The notes: generated from the sequence alone by a model not told the origin. A DNA stretch of 64,000 nucleotides from Paenibacillus sp. P25 (GCA_024704175.1 CP085629.1:6489001-6553000); one strand, 5' to 3'. Shown: positions 35,101 through 45,740, counted from the first letter of the stretch. Made by a program: numbers and translations.

Positions 35101-36318
35101 CGGCTTCGGGAACCGGCGGCCCGGGCGCGGGCGTGGAAGAGGACAAGCGGGCCCGGGCCGGTGGGCGGGCCGTGTTATCGTGATGCGGGGAAGGACGGCG
35201 ACCGCGGTTGAACAAGCCGAAATGGATAGCTTATCGAAACGGACAGGAAAATTTCCAAGGAGACAGGGGAAAGGGACCTCGGTAACGCAAACGAAGCCGC
35301 AGGAAGCGGCGCCCGGCATCCGGGCGGATGCCGGGCGAGGGGAAGGGGTGCAGAGCCGGGCGGCGCTGGTGGAGGAGGGCCGGCATAGAGGAACCGCGCC
35401 TGCGGTGTTCTACGTGGAACCGGCGAACGAGGGAGAGGCTTGCTAAGAAAGGCTTAACGGTCGGAGAGTTCCAACCGGGGAAGGTGAAGATATGAACCGG
35501 CCGGATTAAGAGATGGATGCCTTTTGTCTCAGGTGATCGATTATCTTCTCTGATCTTATCGGATACACGTTCCCGTCAACAAGGGCTTCATTCCCGAATG
35601 ACCGGGAAGTTCACCGGGAAATCGGCCGGGATACTTGCAGGATGGAAGGATCCGCGCTTAAGGCACGAACAGACAAGGGGACGCAACGGGATGGAATGAG
35701 AATTGGAAGCCAAGAACTTATTGGAAGGTGCGGGGTACCAACGAAAGAGTCGGAGGATACATGCGGTCGCCCCAAGTGCGGCTGCAAATCTCTGGGTGAA
35801 GCAGAGCTGAGGGGGAACGGGGCTCTACCCCCGAAGAGGTTTTTTTGTCTCCAGAGCGAGGTTGTTCGCCCAAGTTTGTTTATCCTGCGGCGAGGTCTTT
35901 TCGTGGAGAGTGGACAAACCGGAGAAGTTTGGCGATTGATAGCGGAAAAGAGCGACCCGACGCGTTCGTTGGCGGAGGGTAAGGCTTGATTCGGGAATTA
36001 TGCCTTAATTCATCACGATTCGCCCGATTTCACCCGAAATACATGAAATGGATCTGACATGATCTCAACCTGGTAATGGCGATCGATTCCCGGAATCCGA
36101 CGGAAGTCGGTCGTCTATTTTGTTGAAAGTTGGTAGGATGCGGATTGACGGTTTATTTCATTAGCAGGTGGAACATAAATCGGCCGATGGCGGACAAGGG
36201 GCTGTGCGCAGTATTTCTTAGCTTTGGTCTAAGGAAACCGGAAGGAACCCAATGAATAGAGCCCGGCAGCATGCGCCGCCAGGCTATTTTCCAGGTTGAG
36301 ACGATATCGCCGGCCGAA
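35101..36318. other. 1.2-kb stretch with no recognised gene; several strong hairpins
   Basis: No frame here resembles a known protein, and candidate frames (35180-35446, 35642-35989) are Arg/Gly-rich without good ribosome sites. Structures stand out: GGCCCGGGC with GCCCGGGCC (35119-35157), GCCGC/GCGGC (35296-35310), a perfect 12-bp stem with 4-base loop (35310-35337), and GGGGG/CCCCC (35811-35832) followed by seven T at 35840. The 35690-35850 part looks like a leader RNA with a terminator, and 35200-35460 like a folded RNA or decayed intron. I could not match it to a known riboswitch or to a group II domain V. Confidence 0.5.
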
Positions 36319-38217
36319 TCAAACCACCCGCTTGAACTGGCTGGTATACAGTTCGTAATAGAACCCCTGCCGCTCCAGCAGCTCTTCGTGCGTCCCGCGT
36401 TCGATGATTTCCCCGCCATGAAGGACGAGGATCATATCGGCCTCGCGGATGGTGCTCAGGCGGTGGGCGATCACGAAGCTTGTGCGCCCTTTCATCAGCG
36501 AATTCATCGCTTCCTGGATCTGCATCTCCGTACGGGTATCGACAGTCGCTGGTCGCTTCATCGAGGATGAGCACCGCGGGATCAGCCAGGATCGCCCGCG
36601 CGATCGTGAGCAGCCGCCGCTGGCCCTGGCTCAGGTTGCTTTGCCTTCCGCGGTCAGTCGCGTATCGTAGCCCTGCGGCAGCTTGCGGATGAAGCCGTCG
36701 GCGCCGGCCAGTTTGGCGGTCGCTTCGATCTCCGCATCGGTTGCATCGAGGTGCCCGTACCGGAGATTCTCGCGGATCGTATCCGAGAACAGGTAGGCGT
36801 CCTGCAGGACGATGCCGAGCTGCCGGCGCAGGCTGATTTTATCCAGCTCGCGGATATCCCGGCCGTCCACCGTAATCCGGCCCTCCGTTACATCGTAGAA
36901 GCGGGTCAGCAGATTGACGATCGTCGTCTTGCCGGCGCCGGTCGGACCGACAAGGGCGATCGTATCGCCGGGCTTCGCGGTCAGCGACACCCTCTTCAGG
37001 ATCGGATGGTCCGCCCGGTAGCCGAAGGAAACCTCCTCGAACCGCACCTCGCCTCTGACACTCGGCACCGGCGGCCGGTCCGAAGCCTCTTCGTCCTCGG
37101 TCTCCGCATCCATCACCTCAAACACCCGCTCCGCTCCCGCAACGGCCGATTGAATCATGTTGAACTGATTGGCAAGCTCGTTCACCGGGCGGCTGAACTG
37201 CTTGGAGTAATTCAGGAAGCTGACAATGACCCCGATGCTGGTCCAGCCCTTGTAAGCCATCCAGCCCCCGACCGCGGCGATCACGGCAAAGCCAAGGTTG
37301 TTCACGACGTTCATCACGGGACCGATCGTTCCGGAGTAAATCTGCGCCTTGATGCCGACCTCCCGCAAACGCGAATTGATGGAGCGGAACTGATCGGCGG
37401 CTTTTTTCTCCCGGCGGAAGACCTTGATCACCTTTTGCCCCGATACCGTTTCCTCGATAAAGCCGTTCAGCTCGCCGAGGCTCTGCTGCTGGCCGGTGAA
37501 GTAGCTCCGGGTATGCTTCGCGATCTTCCCCGTCACCAGCATGACGATGGGAATCGTGATCAGGCTGACCACAGTGAGCCATACGTTGAGCGACAGCATC
37601 AGCACCAGAGCGCCGACAACGGTCACGACGCTGGAGATCAGCTGGGTCACGCTTTGATTCAGCGTGTTCGATACGTTCTCGATATCGTTGGTGGTCCGGC
37701 TCATTAGCTCGCCATGGGTTTTCGAGTCGAAATACCTCAGAGGCGACCGCTGCAGCCGGGCGAACAGGTCGCTCCGCAGGTTCGCCGGACGGTTCGCTGC
37801 GCCACCCCCGCCATAACATAAGCCTGCACCCAGGTGGCGGCGGCGCTGAACGCATACACCGCGAGCAGCAGCAGGCAAAGCCGCATCAGACCGGCGCCGT
37901 CCCGGGGAATCACGTAACGGTCGATGGAAATCCCGAGCAAGTAAGGGCCCAGCGGCGCCGCGCCGGAGCTGAGGAGGGTGAGCAGCACGACTCCGATCAG
38001 CCCGACGCGTATTGCCGGGCCAGGTAACGGCACAGCCGGAGCAGGGAGGCGCGGGTATCTTTGGCGCGAGCCTTCGGCATCATGCCGCGTCCCGGCCCCC
38101 GCCCCCGGGGCCGCCCATCCCCATGCCCATGGGAAAGGCGCCGGGGCCTCCTCCTCCGGGTCTGCCCGCACCTGGCCCAGCAGAGCTGATTCCTGAATGG
38201 CGGTTCGTTTCAGCCAT
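36319..38217 (-). pseudogene. ABC exporter half-transporter B (canonical ATPase site), several frameshifts
   Basis: The type IV ABC exporter subunit has an N-terminal membrane domain (LLTLLSSGAAPLGPYLLGISID, later GQKVIKVFRREKK) and an ATPase domain with Walker A GPTGAGKTT, the signature LSQGQRR, Walker B LILDEATS with the catalytic Glu, and the switch His in VIAHRLST. The protein passes through at least four frames, with breaks near 38105, 37790, 36640 and 36550. ATG 38217 overlaps the end of gene A by 8 bases. The N-terminus is Gly/Met-rich (PMGMGMGGPGGGG). It probably pairs with gene A as a heterodimer like LmrCD/BmrCD. Confidence 0.85.
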
Positions 38218-39942
38218 AAGCGACTTCCTCCTTTCCGAGCTGCGAACGGTAAATATCCTGATACACGCGGCTGGTGCGCATCAGCTCGCCATGCGTGCCT
38301 TCGGCTATGATGCGGCCTTCGTCCAGCACAAGGATTTTATCGGCCTCGAGCACCGAAGAAATGCGCTGGGCGATCACGAAGCCGGTGCTTTCTTTCATCA
38401 GCGCTTTTAGCGCCTTCTGAATCCGCGATTCCGTCCCGAGATCGACCGCGCTGGTGCTGTCGTCGAGAATCAGAATCGCCGGCCGGACCAAGAGAGCCCG
38501 GGCGATCGAGATGCGCCGCTTCTGGCCCCCGGAGAGATTGACGCCCCGCTGGCCGAGCTGCGTGTCATAGCCTTCCGGGAAGCTCATGATAAACTCGTGC
38601 GCCTGAGCCGCTTTTGCCGCTTCCTCGACTTCCTCCTGCGTGGCTTCGGGCTTGCCGAAGCGAATGTTATCGCGGATCGTGCCTGTGAATAGCACCGATT
38701 CCTGCAGCACCATCCCGATCCGGCTCCGCAAATGATGCAGCCCGATGTCCCTGACATCGACACCGTCGATGAGGACTCGCCCGCCGGTCGCATCGTAGAG
38801 GCGGGGAATGAGGCTGACCAGCGACGATTTGCCGGAGCCCGTAGCTCCCAGAACTGCAATGGTCTGTCCGGGCAAGGCGGTGAAGCTCAAATCGCTCAGC
38901 ACCTCGTCCCGGCCCTCGTTGTAAGCGAAGGAGACACGGTCGAACACCACTTCGCCCGCACGGATGACGTTATTCCGGGTTTCGGCAGGATCGGCAATTT
39001 CAGATTTCGTCTCCAGCACCTCGTTCACCCGGTCGGCCGACACTTTGGCCCGGGAGACGAACACCATCATCATTCCGACCATGGAAAGCGAGAACAGAAC
39101 CTGCGTCACATAGTTGATAAAAGCGATCAAATCACCCACCTGCAGCGATCCGTTCCACTGGAGATGCCCCCGAACCACAGCACGGCGACGATGCTCACAT
39201 TCAGCAGCAGCGTCATGACCGGCATATTGATCGCCACGATCCGCGATGCCTTCATCGCAATCGTCGTATAATCGTCGTTCGCCCGGCCGAACCGCTTGTT
39301 CTCATAATCCGAGCGGACGAAAGCCTTCACCACGCGGATGCCTACCAAATTCTCCTGCAGCACCGTATTCACCGCGTCCAGCTTCGCCTGCACCTTGGAG
39401 AAGTAGGGGAAGGCAAACCGGATGAGCCCGTAGAGCACAAGGAACAGCAGCGGGACGACCACGGCAAGAATCGTAGCGAGCTTGGGGCTGATGGTGACCG
39501 CCATAATGATGCTTCCCAGCGCGAGGAACGGCGCACGTACCAGGATGCGGAGCGTCATTTGCACCATATTTTGCAGCTGGACGACATCATTCGTAAGTCG
39601 GGTGATCAGGGAGCCGGCGTGGAACCGGTCCAAATTACGGAAGGAGAAGGACTGCACTTGGTCAAACAAATCCGTACGGAGATCGGCGCCGAACCGCTGG
39701 GAGGCAATACTCGAGTAAACCGTGCAGCCGACGCCGCCGAGCAGGCCGATCAGTGCGACGCCGATCATCGCAAGGCCGGTGAGCTGAATATGGCGGAGAT
39801 CGCCTTTCATCACGCCGTCGTTGACGATGCTGGCCATAAGCCTCGGCTGGAGCAGATCCATATAGACTTCAAGCAGCATCAGGAGCGGGGCGGCAAGCGC
39901 GGCTTTCCAGTAGGGCCGCAGGTAGCTTTTTAATTTCCACAT
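38210..39942 (-). pseudogene. ABC exporter half-transporter A (degenerate ATPase site), one frameshift
   Basis: The membrane domain starts MWKLKSYLRPYWKAALAAPL (ATG 39942, GAGGTG upstream), followed by an ATPase domain with Walker A GATGSGKSS and signature LSGGQKRR. Two catalytic positions are altered: Walker B reads ILDDSTSAVD (Asp instead of Glu) and the switch motif IAQRISS has Gln for His. This is the usual pattern of the non-hydrolysing partner in heterodimeric exporters. One frame break near 39160 follows VLWFGG. Restored length is about 577. It is the second gene of a three-gene operon after the His-rich protein. Confidence 0.88.
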
Positions 39943-39988
39943 AAGGACACCTCTGTTGGTCGATTGCAAAACCGGGGGCCGAACCACA

Positions 39989-40456
39989 TTACTCCGAGCC
40001 GCCGCTATCCGGAGAGGGGAGATCTGCGGCAGTCTGCGGGGCTTCCCTCAGTTCAAAAGCATAGATAAATTCCTGAATCACGCTGTCGACGGCCTTCAGC
40101 TCGCCGCTGATCACCGGGCGGATGGACTCGAACTCCGGTTCATTCAACTGTCGCTGCAAGGTCGACCGCATAAGGTACAGCCGCTCCAAAAAAGCCAGCG
40201 CACGCCTCCGGCGGAACGTCTGTGCGCTTTGGAAGCTGCGCCCGAATTCCGCACTGCCGGGGTGAGGCCCGCCGTCATGCCCGTGTCTTCCATGCCCGTG
40301 TCCGCGACCATGACCGTTGTCGTGTCCATGTCCGTGTCCATGATCGTGGTCTCTCCGGCCTCCATGCCGGCCCGGGGGTCTCCCGTGCCCTTCGTGTTCC
40401 CCGAACGAATCTCCGAGATGCGGGTCGCCGCCCGGTCTGCGATGCTCGTGTTTCAT
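39989..40456 (-). CDS. His-rich protein heading the ABC exporter operon
   Basis: The 155-residue protein has an N-terminal His/Gly/Asp-rich half (about residues 3-70) with many HGH and HDH units, such as HDHGHGHGHDNGHGRGHGHG, which could bind zinc, nickel or copper. A helical C-terminal half follows (FRRRRALAFLERLYLMRSTL, FESIRPVISGELKAVDSVIQ). No DNA-binding motif is seen, so calling it a regulator would be a guess. ATG 40456 follows AAGGAGG. It lies 46 bases before exporter gene A and shares its promoter, whose tandem dyads suggest tight regulation. A metal-linked role for the exporter is possible (inferred). Confidence 0.7.
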   Translation of the reverse strand: MKHEHRRPGGDPHLGDSFGEHEGHGRPPGRHGGRRDHDHGHGHGHDNGHGRGHGHGRHGHDGGPHPGSAEFGRSFQSAQTFRRRRALAFLERLYLMRSTLQRQLNEPEFESIRPVISGELKAVDSVIQEFIYAFELREAPQTAADLPSPDSGGSE

Positions 40457-40485
40457 GTACATACCTCCTTGGAGAGTAGTTAAAC

Positions 40486-40548
40486 GTATACAAATGTATA
40501 CGATATCTTGTGTATACAAGTGTATGCGTCAGAGGTAATTTTTGTCAA
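40486..40548 (-). promoter_or_regulatory. Promoter and tandem dyads of the His-rich/ABC operon
   Basis: On the minus strand TTGACA (40548-40543) is followed at 18 bp by TACACT. Dyads GTATACA-AA-TGTATAC (40486-40501) and GTATACA-AG-TGTATGC (40512-40527), centred 26 bp apart, cover the -10 box and start region. GntR/YtrA- or PadR-type repressors bind similar sequences; no such gene is adjacent. Confidence 0.75.
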
Positions 40549-40724
40549 GCCATATTCTCTGTCTTAAAAGCTGTATGGATTGGAGGCTTGGACCGTGGCT
40601 CCGTATTAAAAACGGTCAGAAGCGGCCGATCAGGATTCGTTTACACGCCGGCATCCTTACTTGAACGTATACCGCAGCAAAGGGGCAAGTGATGCTAATC
40701 ATCCAGAACGTGGAAATTTTGCGA

Positions 40725-40776
40725 TTGACAAACGGAACCGCGGCTCCGTATAATCATAAACGGAACAACGGTTCCG
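40725..40776 (+). promoter_or_regulatory. Promoter and twin TetR-type operators of the SnoaL gene
   Basis: TTGACA (40725-40730) and TATAAT (40749-40754) are separated by 18 bp. CGGAACCGCGGCTCCG (40733-40748) fills the spacer and CGGAACAACGGTTCCG (40761-40776) follows, centred 28 bp apart. The TetR protein encoded downstream is the likely reader. Confidence 0.85.
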
Positions 40777-40820
40777 AATATTATACGGACTAAAATCCGC
40801 CAAAAGGAGTGAATTCATTG

Positions 40821-41273
40821 ATGTCAGAACAAGCTCAAGGTATTGCCAGCCCACGCGAGGTCGTCGAACGATTTATTGCCATGTCGGTAAGCCGCCCGCT
40901 CCATGAGCTGGCCGACCTGTATGCCCCGGATTCCGTTATCGAGATGCCTTTTGCGCCTCCGGGTGTGCCGCGCAGCTTCGAAGGGCGGGAACATCACCGG
41001 GCCCGTTTTCGGTTGGGCGGGGAATGGATGCGTCTGCACAAGGCCGAGTCGGTGGTGATCCACGAGACGGCTGACCCCGAAGTGATCATCGTCGAATACG
41101 ACCTGCACGGGGAGGTGCTAGCGACCGGCCGGCCCTTCATTCACTCCTATATCATGGTGATCAGAATTCAAGACGGCCTGATCGTATCGTCGCGCGATTA
41201 CAGCAATCCGCTTGCCAGTGCGGAGACTTTTGGAAACCTGGGCGAAGTTCTTGACCAAAGGGGTTTGAACTAA
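40821..41273 (+). CDS. SnoaL-like (NTF2 fold) protein
   Basis: The 150-residue protein has the cone-shaped NTF2/SnoaL pattern: a helical start (SPREVVERFIAMSVSRPLHE), LADLYAPDSVIEMPFAPPG, the strand VIIVEYDLHGEVLATG, and the final VIRIQDGLIVSSRDYSNP. Members include isomerases, hydrolases and ligand-binding proteins; no function can be fixed. The start is probably ATG 40821 (AAAGGAG upstream; TTG 40818 and GTG 40809 are alternatives). Twin operators upstream and a tetR gene 100 bases downstream form a likely self-contained response module. Confidence 0.8.
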   Translation: MSEQAQGIASPREVVERFIAMSVSRPLHELADLYAPDSVIEMPFAPPGVPRSFEGREHHRARFRLGGEWMRLHKAESVVIHETADPEVIIVEYDLHGEVLATGRPFIHSYIMVIRIQDGLIVSSRDYSNPLASAETFGNLGEVLDQRGLN

Positions 41274-41373
41274 GCGATTCAGTCCAAGCGGCATCACGGA
41301 TTCGGAACGGCAGCTCCGCTTGTCAGCGCATGAACTTTTCACGTACAATCTAGTGAAAAGGAGTGTGTTGTTC

Positions 41374-41950
41374 ATGAGCAAGTTGCGGGCGGATGCGCGC
41401 AGGAACCGGGAACGGTCGCTCGAAGTGGCGAATGAGGTGTTCGCCAGCGAAGGCCTCTCGGTGCAAATCGATGAGATCGCAAGCCGCGCGGGGGTCGGGG
41501 TCGGCACCGTGTACCGGCATTTTCCAACGAAAGAATCCTTGTTTGAGGCGGTCATTGCCAGCCATAAGCGGCGGCTGATCGAGAAAGCGAAAGGGTCGCT
41601 GGATCAGGGGACCCGGGGGAAGCGTTCTTCGGGTTTCTTTCCCATATGGTGGAGGCCTCCATTATGAATAGGGCACTGGCGGACGATTTGGCAGGCGGCG
41701 GCTTCCCGGTCGAATGCATGGACTCCGAGGCCAAGCAGGAGCTTTATGATGCCATTGGCCGGCTCCTTGCCCGTGCGCAGCAGGCCGGAGCCGTAAGAAG
41801 CGACATCGGTGCCGCCGATCTCGTTGCCCTGATATCCGGTATTCTTCTCGCCAAAAATCCGCGAGGCAAAGAGGGCGGCTCGTCCGAGCGCATGCTGGCC
41901 GTTGTCTTCGACGGGTGCGCAGCGGCGCCGGCGGGAGCAGAGGGGAGTGA
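41374..41950 (+). pseudogene. TetR family repressor, two frameshifts
   Basis: The helix-turn-helix is intact: VQIDEIASRAGVGVGTVYRH followed by FPTKESLFEAVIA. The frame breaks near 41630 and continues as FLSHMVEASIMNRALADDLAGG and ELYDAIGRLLARAQQAGAVRS. A second shift near 41915 restores a natural ending (RSGAGGSRGE, TGA 41948-41950). Without it the frame would run into hrpB. ATG 41374 follows AAAAGGAG. The twin CGGAAC operators before the SnoaL gene are the probable binding sites. Confidence 0.83.
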
Positions 41951-41958
41951 GGCCGGGC

Positions 41959-44455
41959 ATGAGACTGCCGATCGAACAGGCACTTCCACAACTGCGGGAA
42001 GCGCTTCGCGCCCGGACGGGCGTCGTCCTGGTAGCGCCGCCGGGGGCGGGCAAGACGACGCGCGTGCCGCTTGCGCTCCTGGATGAGCCGTGGTCGCAGG
42101 GGCAGCGCATTCTAATGCTGGAGCCGCGGCGGCTTGCGGCGCGGGCTTCCGCCCGCTATATGGCCTCCGCGCTTGGCGAAGCGGTGGGCGGGACCGTGGG
42201 CTACCGCGTACGCATGGATACCCGCGTGAGCCGCTCTACGCGTATCGAGGTCATCACCGAAGGCGTGCTGACCCGGCTGTTGCAGGCGGATCCGGCGCTG
42301 GAAGGCGTGGGGCTCGTCATCTTCGACGAGTTCCATGAACGGAGCCTGCAGGCCGACCTCGGGCTGGCGCTCGCCCTGCAGTCGCAGGCGCCGCTTCGGG
42401 AGGATTTGCGCCTGCTCGTCATGTCCGCGACGCTGGAGGCGGAGCCGGTGGCTGCGCTGCTCGGCGATGCGCCCGTCGTGGTGAGCGAGGGCCGCAGCTT
42501 CCCGGTCGAGACCCGCTATGCGGAGCGGCCGGTGGAGGGCCGGATCGAGCCGGCCGTCGTAAAGACGGTGGCGGAGGCCTTGGAGCGCGAGCCGGGCGAT
42601 GTGCTCGTGTTCCTGCCGGGCGCGGCGGAGATCCGGCGCACGGCGCAAGGGCTCGCGGCGTTCATCGGGCAGCGGGGCGATGTACGTGTGGCGCCGCTCT
42701 ACGGCGACCTGCCGCAGGAGGAGCAGGACCGCGCGCTGGCCCCGAGCCCGGAGGGCGAACGCAAGGTGGTGCTCGCCACCTCCATTGCCGAGACGAGCCT
42801 CACGGTCGAGGGCGTGCGCGTCGTCGTCGACTGCGGGCTGATGCGCGTGCCGCGCTTCTCCCCGCGCACGGGGCTGACCCGCCTCGAGACCGTGCCCGTG
42901 TCGCGGGCGTCGGCCGACCAGCGCCGGGGGCGGGCCGGGCGGGTGGCGCCGGGTGTCTGCTACCGTCTGTGGACGGAGCAGGAGGACCGGCGCCTCGCCC
43001 CGCGCAGCACCCCGGAGGTGCTGGAGGCTGACCTCGCCCCGCTGGCGCTCGAGCTGCTCGCCTGGGGCGTGGCCGAGCCGGTCGAGCTGCAGTGGCTCGA
43101 CCCGCCGCCCGCCGCGGCGATGGCGCAGGCCCGCGAGCTGCTGCGGCGGCTCGGCGCGGCGGACGCGGCCGGCGCGATCACGCCGCACGGGCGCCGCATG
43201 GCCGAGCTCGGCCTGCACCCGCGGCTCGCGCACATGCTGCTGCGGGCCGTGCCGCTCGGCCTCGGCCCGCTCGCCTGCGAGCTCGCGGTGCTGCTCGCGG
43301 ACCGCGACCTGCTGCGCCCGGACGGCGGCCTGCCGAACGCGGACCTGCGCCTGCGCGTCGAGGCGCTGCGCCGCGGGGCGGCCCCGCCGCCGGGCTACCG
43401 CGTGGACGCGGCCGCCTGCCGCGACCTGCGGGCCGAAGCGCGGCAGCTGCAGCAGCAGCTCGGCCTCGCGGGCGCGGAGGACGGCGCGCCGCCGGACCGC
43501 TGCGGGTCGCTGCTCGCGTTCGCGTACCCGGACCGCATCGCCCAGCAGCGCGGCACCGGCCGCTTCCTGCTCGCGAGCGGCCGCGGCGCGGTTCTGCCCG
43601 AGCTGCAGCCGCTCTCGGGCGAATCTTATGTCGTCGCCGCCGAGCTCGACGACCAGGGATCGGAGAGCCGCATCTACCTGGCGGCTCCCCTCACCGCCGC
43701 CGAGCTCGAGCGGCACTTCGGCGACCGGATCGCGGAGGAGCGCGAGGTCGCCTGGGACCGCGCCGCGCTGGCGGTGCGGGCGCGCCGGCGCGAGCGGCTC
43801 GGCGCGCTCGTGCTGCGGGAGGGGCCGCTGGCGAACCCCGACCCCGACGAGACGCTGGCCGCGCTGCTCGGCGGCATCCGCGAGGAGGGGCTCGGCCTGC
43901 TCCCTTGGAGCAAGGCGGCCCGGCGACTGCAGCAGCGGCTGATCTTCCTGCACCGGCAGGATGCTTCCTGGCCGGACGCCTCGGACGAAGCGCTGCTTGC
44001 GTCGCTGGAAGACTGGCTGGGCCCGCATCTGTACGGCTGCAAGAGCCGCGAGGCGCTGCAGTCGGCCGCCGCTGGCCTCGCCGCTGGAGGAGCCGCTGCC
44101 GTGGGAGAAGCGGCGGGAGCTCGGGGAGTTCGCTCCGACGCATATTACCGTGCCGAGCGGCTCGCGCATTCCGGTCGATTACAGCGACCCGGAGGCGCCG
44201 GTCCTCGCCGTCCGGCTGCAGGAGATGTTCGGCCTGGCCGACACGCCGCGAATCGCCGGCGGCCGCGTGCCGCTGACCGTCCACCTGCTGTCGCCCGCCT
44301 CACGGCCGGTGCAGGTGACGCGGGACCTGGCGAGCTTTTGGCGGAACACCTATTTTGAGGTAAAGAAAGACCTGAAAGGCCGCTATCCGAAGCACTACTG
44401 GCCGGATGACCCGACGGCGGCGGTGCCGACGAACCGAGTAAGACCGCGCACCTAA
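41959..44455 (+). pseudogene. hrpB: ATP-dependent helicase HrpB, one frameshift near the C-terminus
   Basis: The DEAH-box helicase has Walker A APPGAGKTTRVP, the DEFHERS box, SATLEAEPVA, and motif VI in DQRRGRAGRVAPGVCYR, followed by helicase-associated and HrpB-specific C-terminal domains. The frame breaks near 44065 (LQSAA...) and resumes as LASPLEEPLPWEKRRELGEF with THITVPSGSRIPVDYSDPEA to 44455. Restored length is about 830, normal for HrpB, whose cellular role is poorly defined. GC is extreme, with long runs of GC-ending codons around 42,900-43,950, well above its neighbours, suggesting lateral origin. ATG 41959 follows the TetR stop by 8 bases. Confidence 0.9.
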
Positions 44456-44509
44456 CAGCCGGAAGCCCCGTACGGGATGGATGGTTTGATCATAGCTGCA
44501 TTAACCAAG

Positions 44510-44533
44510 GAGCCGCTGCTGCGGCTCTTTTTT
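44510..44533 (+). terminator. Intrinsic terminator after hrpB
   Basis: GAGCCGC (44510-44516), loop TGCT, GCGGCTC (44521-44527), then six T. Confidence 0.92.
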
Positions 44534-44550
44534 GCCTCTATATCCAATGA

Positions 44551-44611
44551 AAAAAGCACCGGAGCCCGCGCGCCCTTGTAAAAGGGTCACGCGCGGATGC
44601 CGGTGCTTTTT
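44551..44611. terminator. Long bidirectional terminator hairpin
   Basis: AAAAAGCACCGG (44551-44562) pairs with CCGGTGCTTTTT (44600-44611); inside it CCGCGCG/CGCGCGG and CCCTT/AAGGG continue the stem. On the minus strand it ends the aldo/keto reductase gene. Confidence 0.9.
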
Positions 44612-44637
44612 ATGTAACAACTTATAAAACCCCTGGA

Positions 44638-45571
44638 TTACGCCTGAAAAATCCGGTCGATCCGGTCGATTTCCTCGGGAGTTAGACGAACCTCCAGGGT
44701 TTTCAAATTCTCAGTAACCTGCTCCGGCCGTTTCGCGCCGGGGATGAGGGCGTCAATTGCGTCCCGGGTCAAGTACCAGGCCAGAACGACATGGGCCACT
44801 TCGGCCTGCTTGGCATCGGCGATTTCACGGACCTCTTCGACCTTCTCCAGATTGCGGAGGAACGCTTCCCCTGAAACAACGGGTTTCTTGCACGTCCGTC
44901 GTTAAAGGTCGTATCCTTCGTATACCTGCCTCCCAAGAGGCCGGCCGCCAGTGGGAAATAAGGGACGAACGAAATGCTGTACTGCGCGCAATACGGCAGG
45001 ATCTCCTGCTCCACCCCGCGTTTGAAAAGATTATATTCGGACTGCAGCACGTCGACGTGGCCGTCCTTGTTGGCTTCCTGCAGTCGCTGAATCGAAAAGT
45101 TCGATACGCCGATGGCGCGGATTTTTCCCTCGTCCTTCAGCTTTTTCAGCGCTCCCACAGCTTCGTCCTTCGGGGTCTGCTCGTCCGGGAAATGAATGTA
45201 AAATAAATCGATGTAATCGGTTTGCAGCCGCTTCAGGCTGTCTTCTACGGAGGCTCTGAGAAAAGCGGGGAGTTGTCGAGCACGATCTTGCCGTCTACGA
45301 ATTTATGGGCGCCCTTGGTGGCGATAACCACGTCCCCGCGGTTTCCCTTCTCCTTCAGCACTTCCCCAATCAATTGCTCCGAGCGTTCCGGTCCGTAAAT
45401 GAAGGCGGTATCCAGGAAGTTGATGCCGTGCTCGAGCGCGGTGCGCACCACGGCTTTGCCGGTTTCTTCGTTCAAATTCGGGTAAATGTTATGTCCGCCC
45501 ACTGCATTGGTGCCGAGCCCTATCGGGTTTACGTATAAATCGGTCTTGCCTATGCGTCTTTGTTCCGGCAT
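44638..45571 (-). pseudogene. Aldo/keto reductase, frameshifted
   Basis: The NADPH-dependent TIM-barrel reductase has IGLGTNAVGG, INFLDTAFIYG (catalytic Asp and Tyr), VIATKGAH (catalytic Lys), IRAIGVSNFSIQRL and a PYFPLAAGLLGG loop. The frame breaks near 45255 in a CCCC run, where one missing C would restore AFLRASVEDSLKRLQTDYID. It breaks again near 44890, after which the protein ends VAHVVLAWYLTRDAIDALIP and stops at TAA 44638. ATG 45571 (MPEQRRIGKTD) follows GGGAG. Restored length is about 311. Substrate unknown. It is divergent from the tagA-like gene. Confidence 0.83.
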
Positions 45572-45740
45572 GCCATCGTCATCTCCCTTAGTTTTAATCT
45601 TATTCATTATATCAGAATACCCGGAAATAACTCAAAAGGCAGGAGGCGCGGCCTGTGCTAAATGTTCTCTCCCTCCATACCGCTGTCCGTCGAACTGTGC
45701 TAAACTATGGGGAAATCCAAGGTGAAGGCGGTAGGTAGGG

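Noticed and set aside
35180..35446. 88-codon frame as a small gene or group II intron protein
   Set aside because: There is no reverse transcriptase motif and no domain V downstream; the composition follows the GC-rich hairpins.
35690..35850. Known riboswitch classes (c-di-AMP, c-di-GMP, lysine, cobalamin, SAM)
   Set aside because: Individual words such as AGGTGC recur, but the order of conserved elements recalled for each class does not fit; it is kept only as an unexplained structured region.
42112..44169. 685-codon open frame on the minus strand
   Set aside because: It is antisense to hrpB and open only because GC-rich codons rarely give stops in this frame; the product is Arg/Gln-rich and matches nothing, while the plus strand has all helicase motifs.
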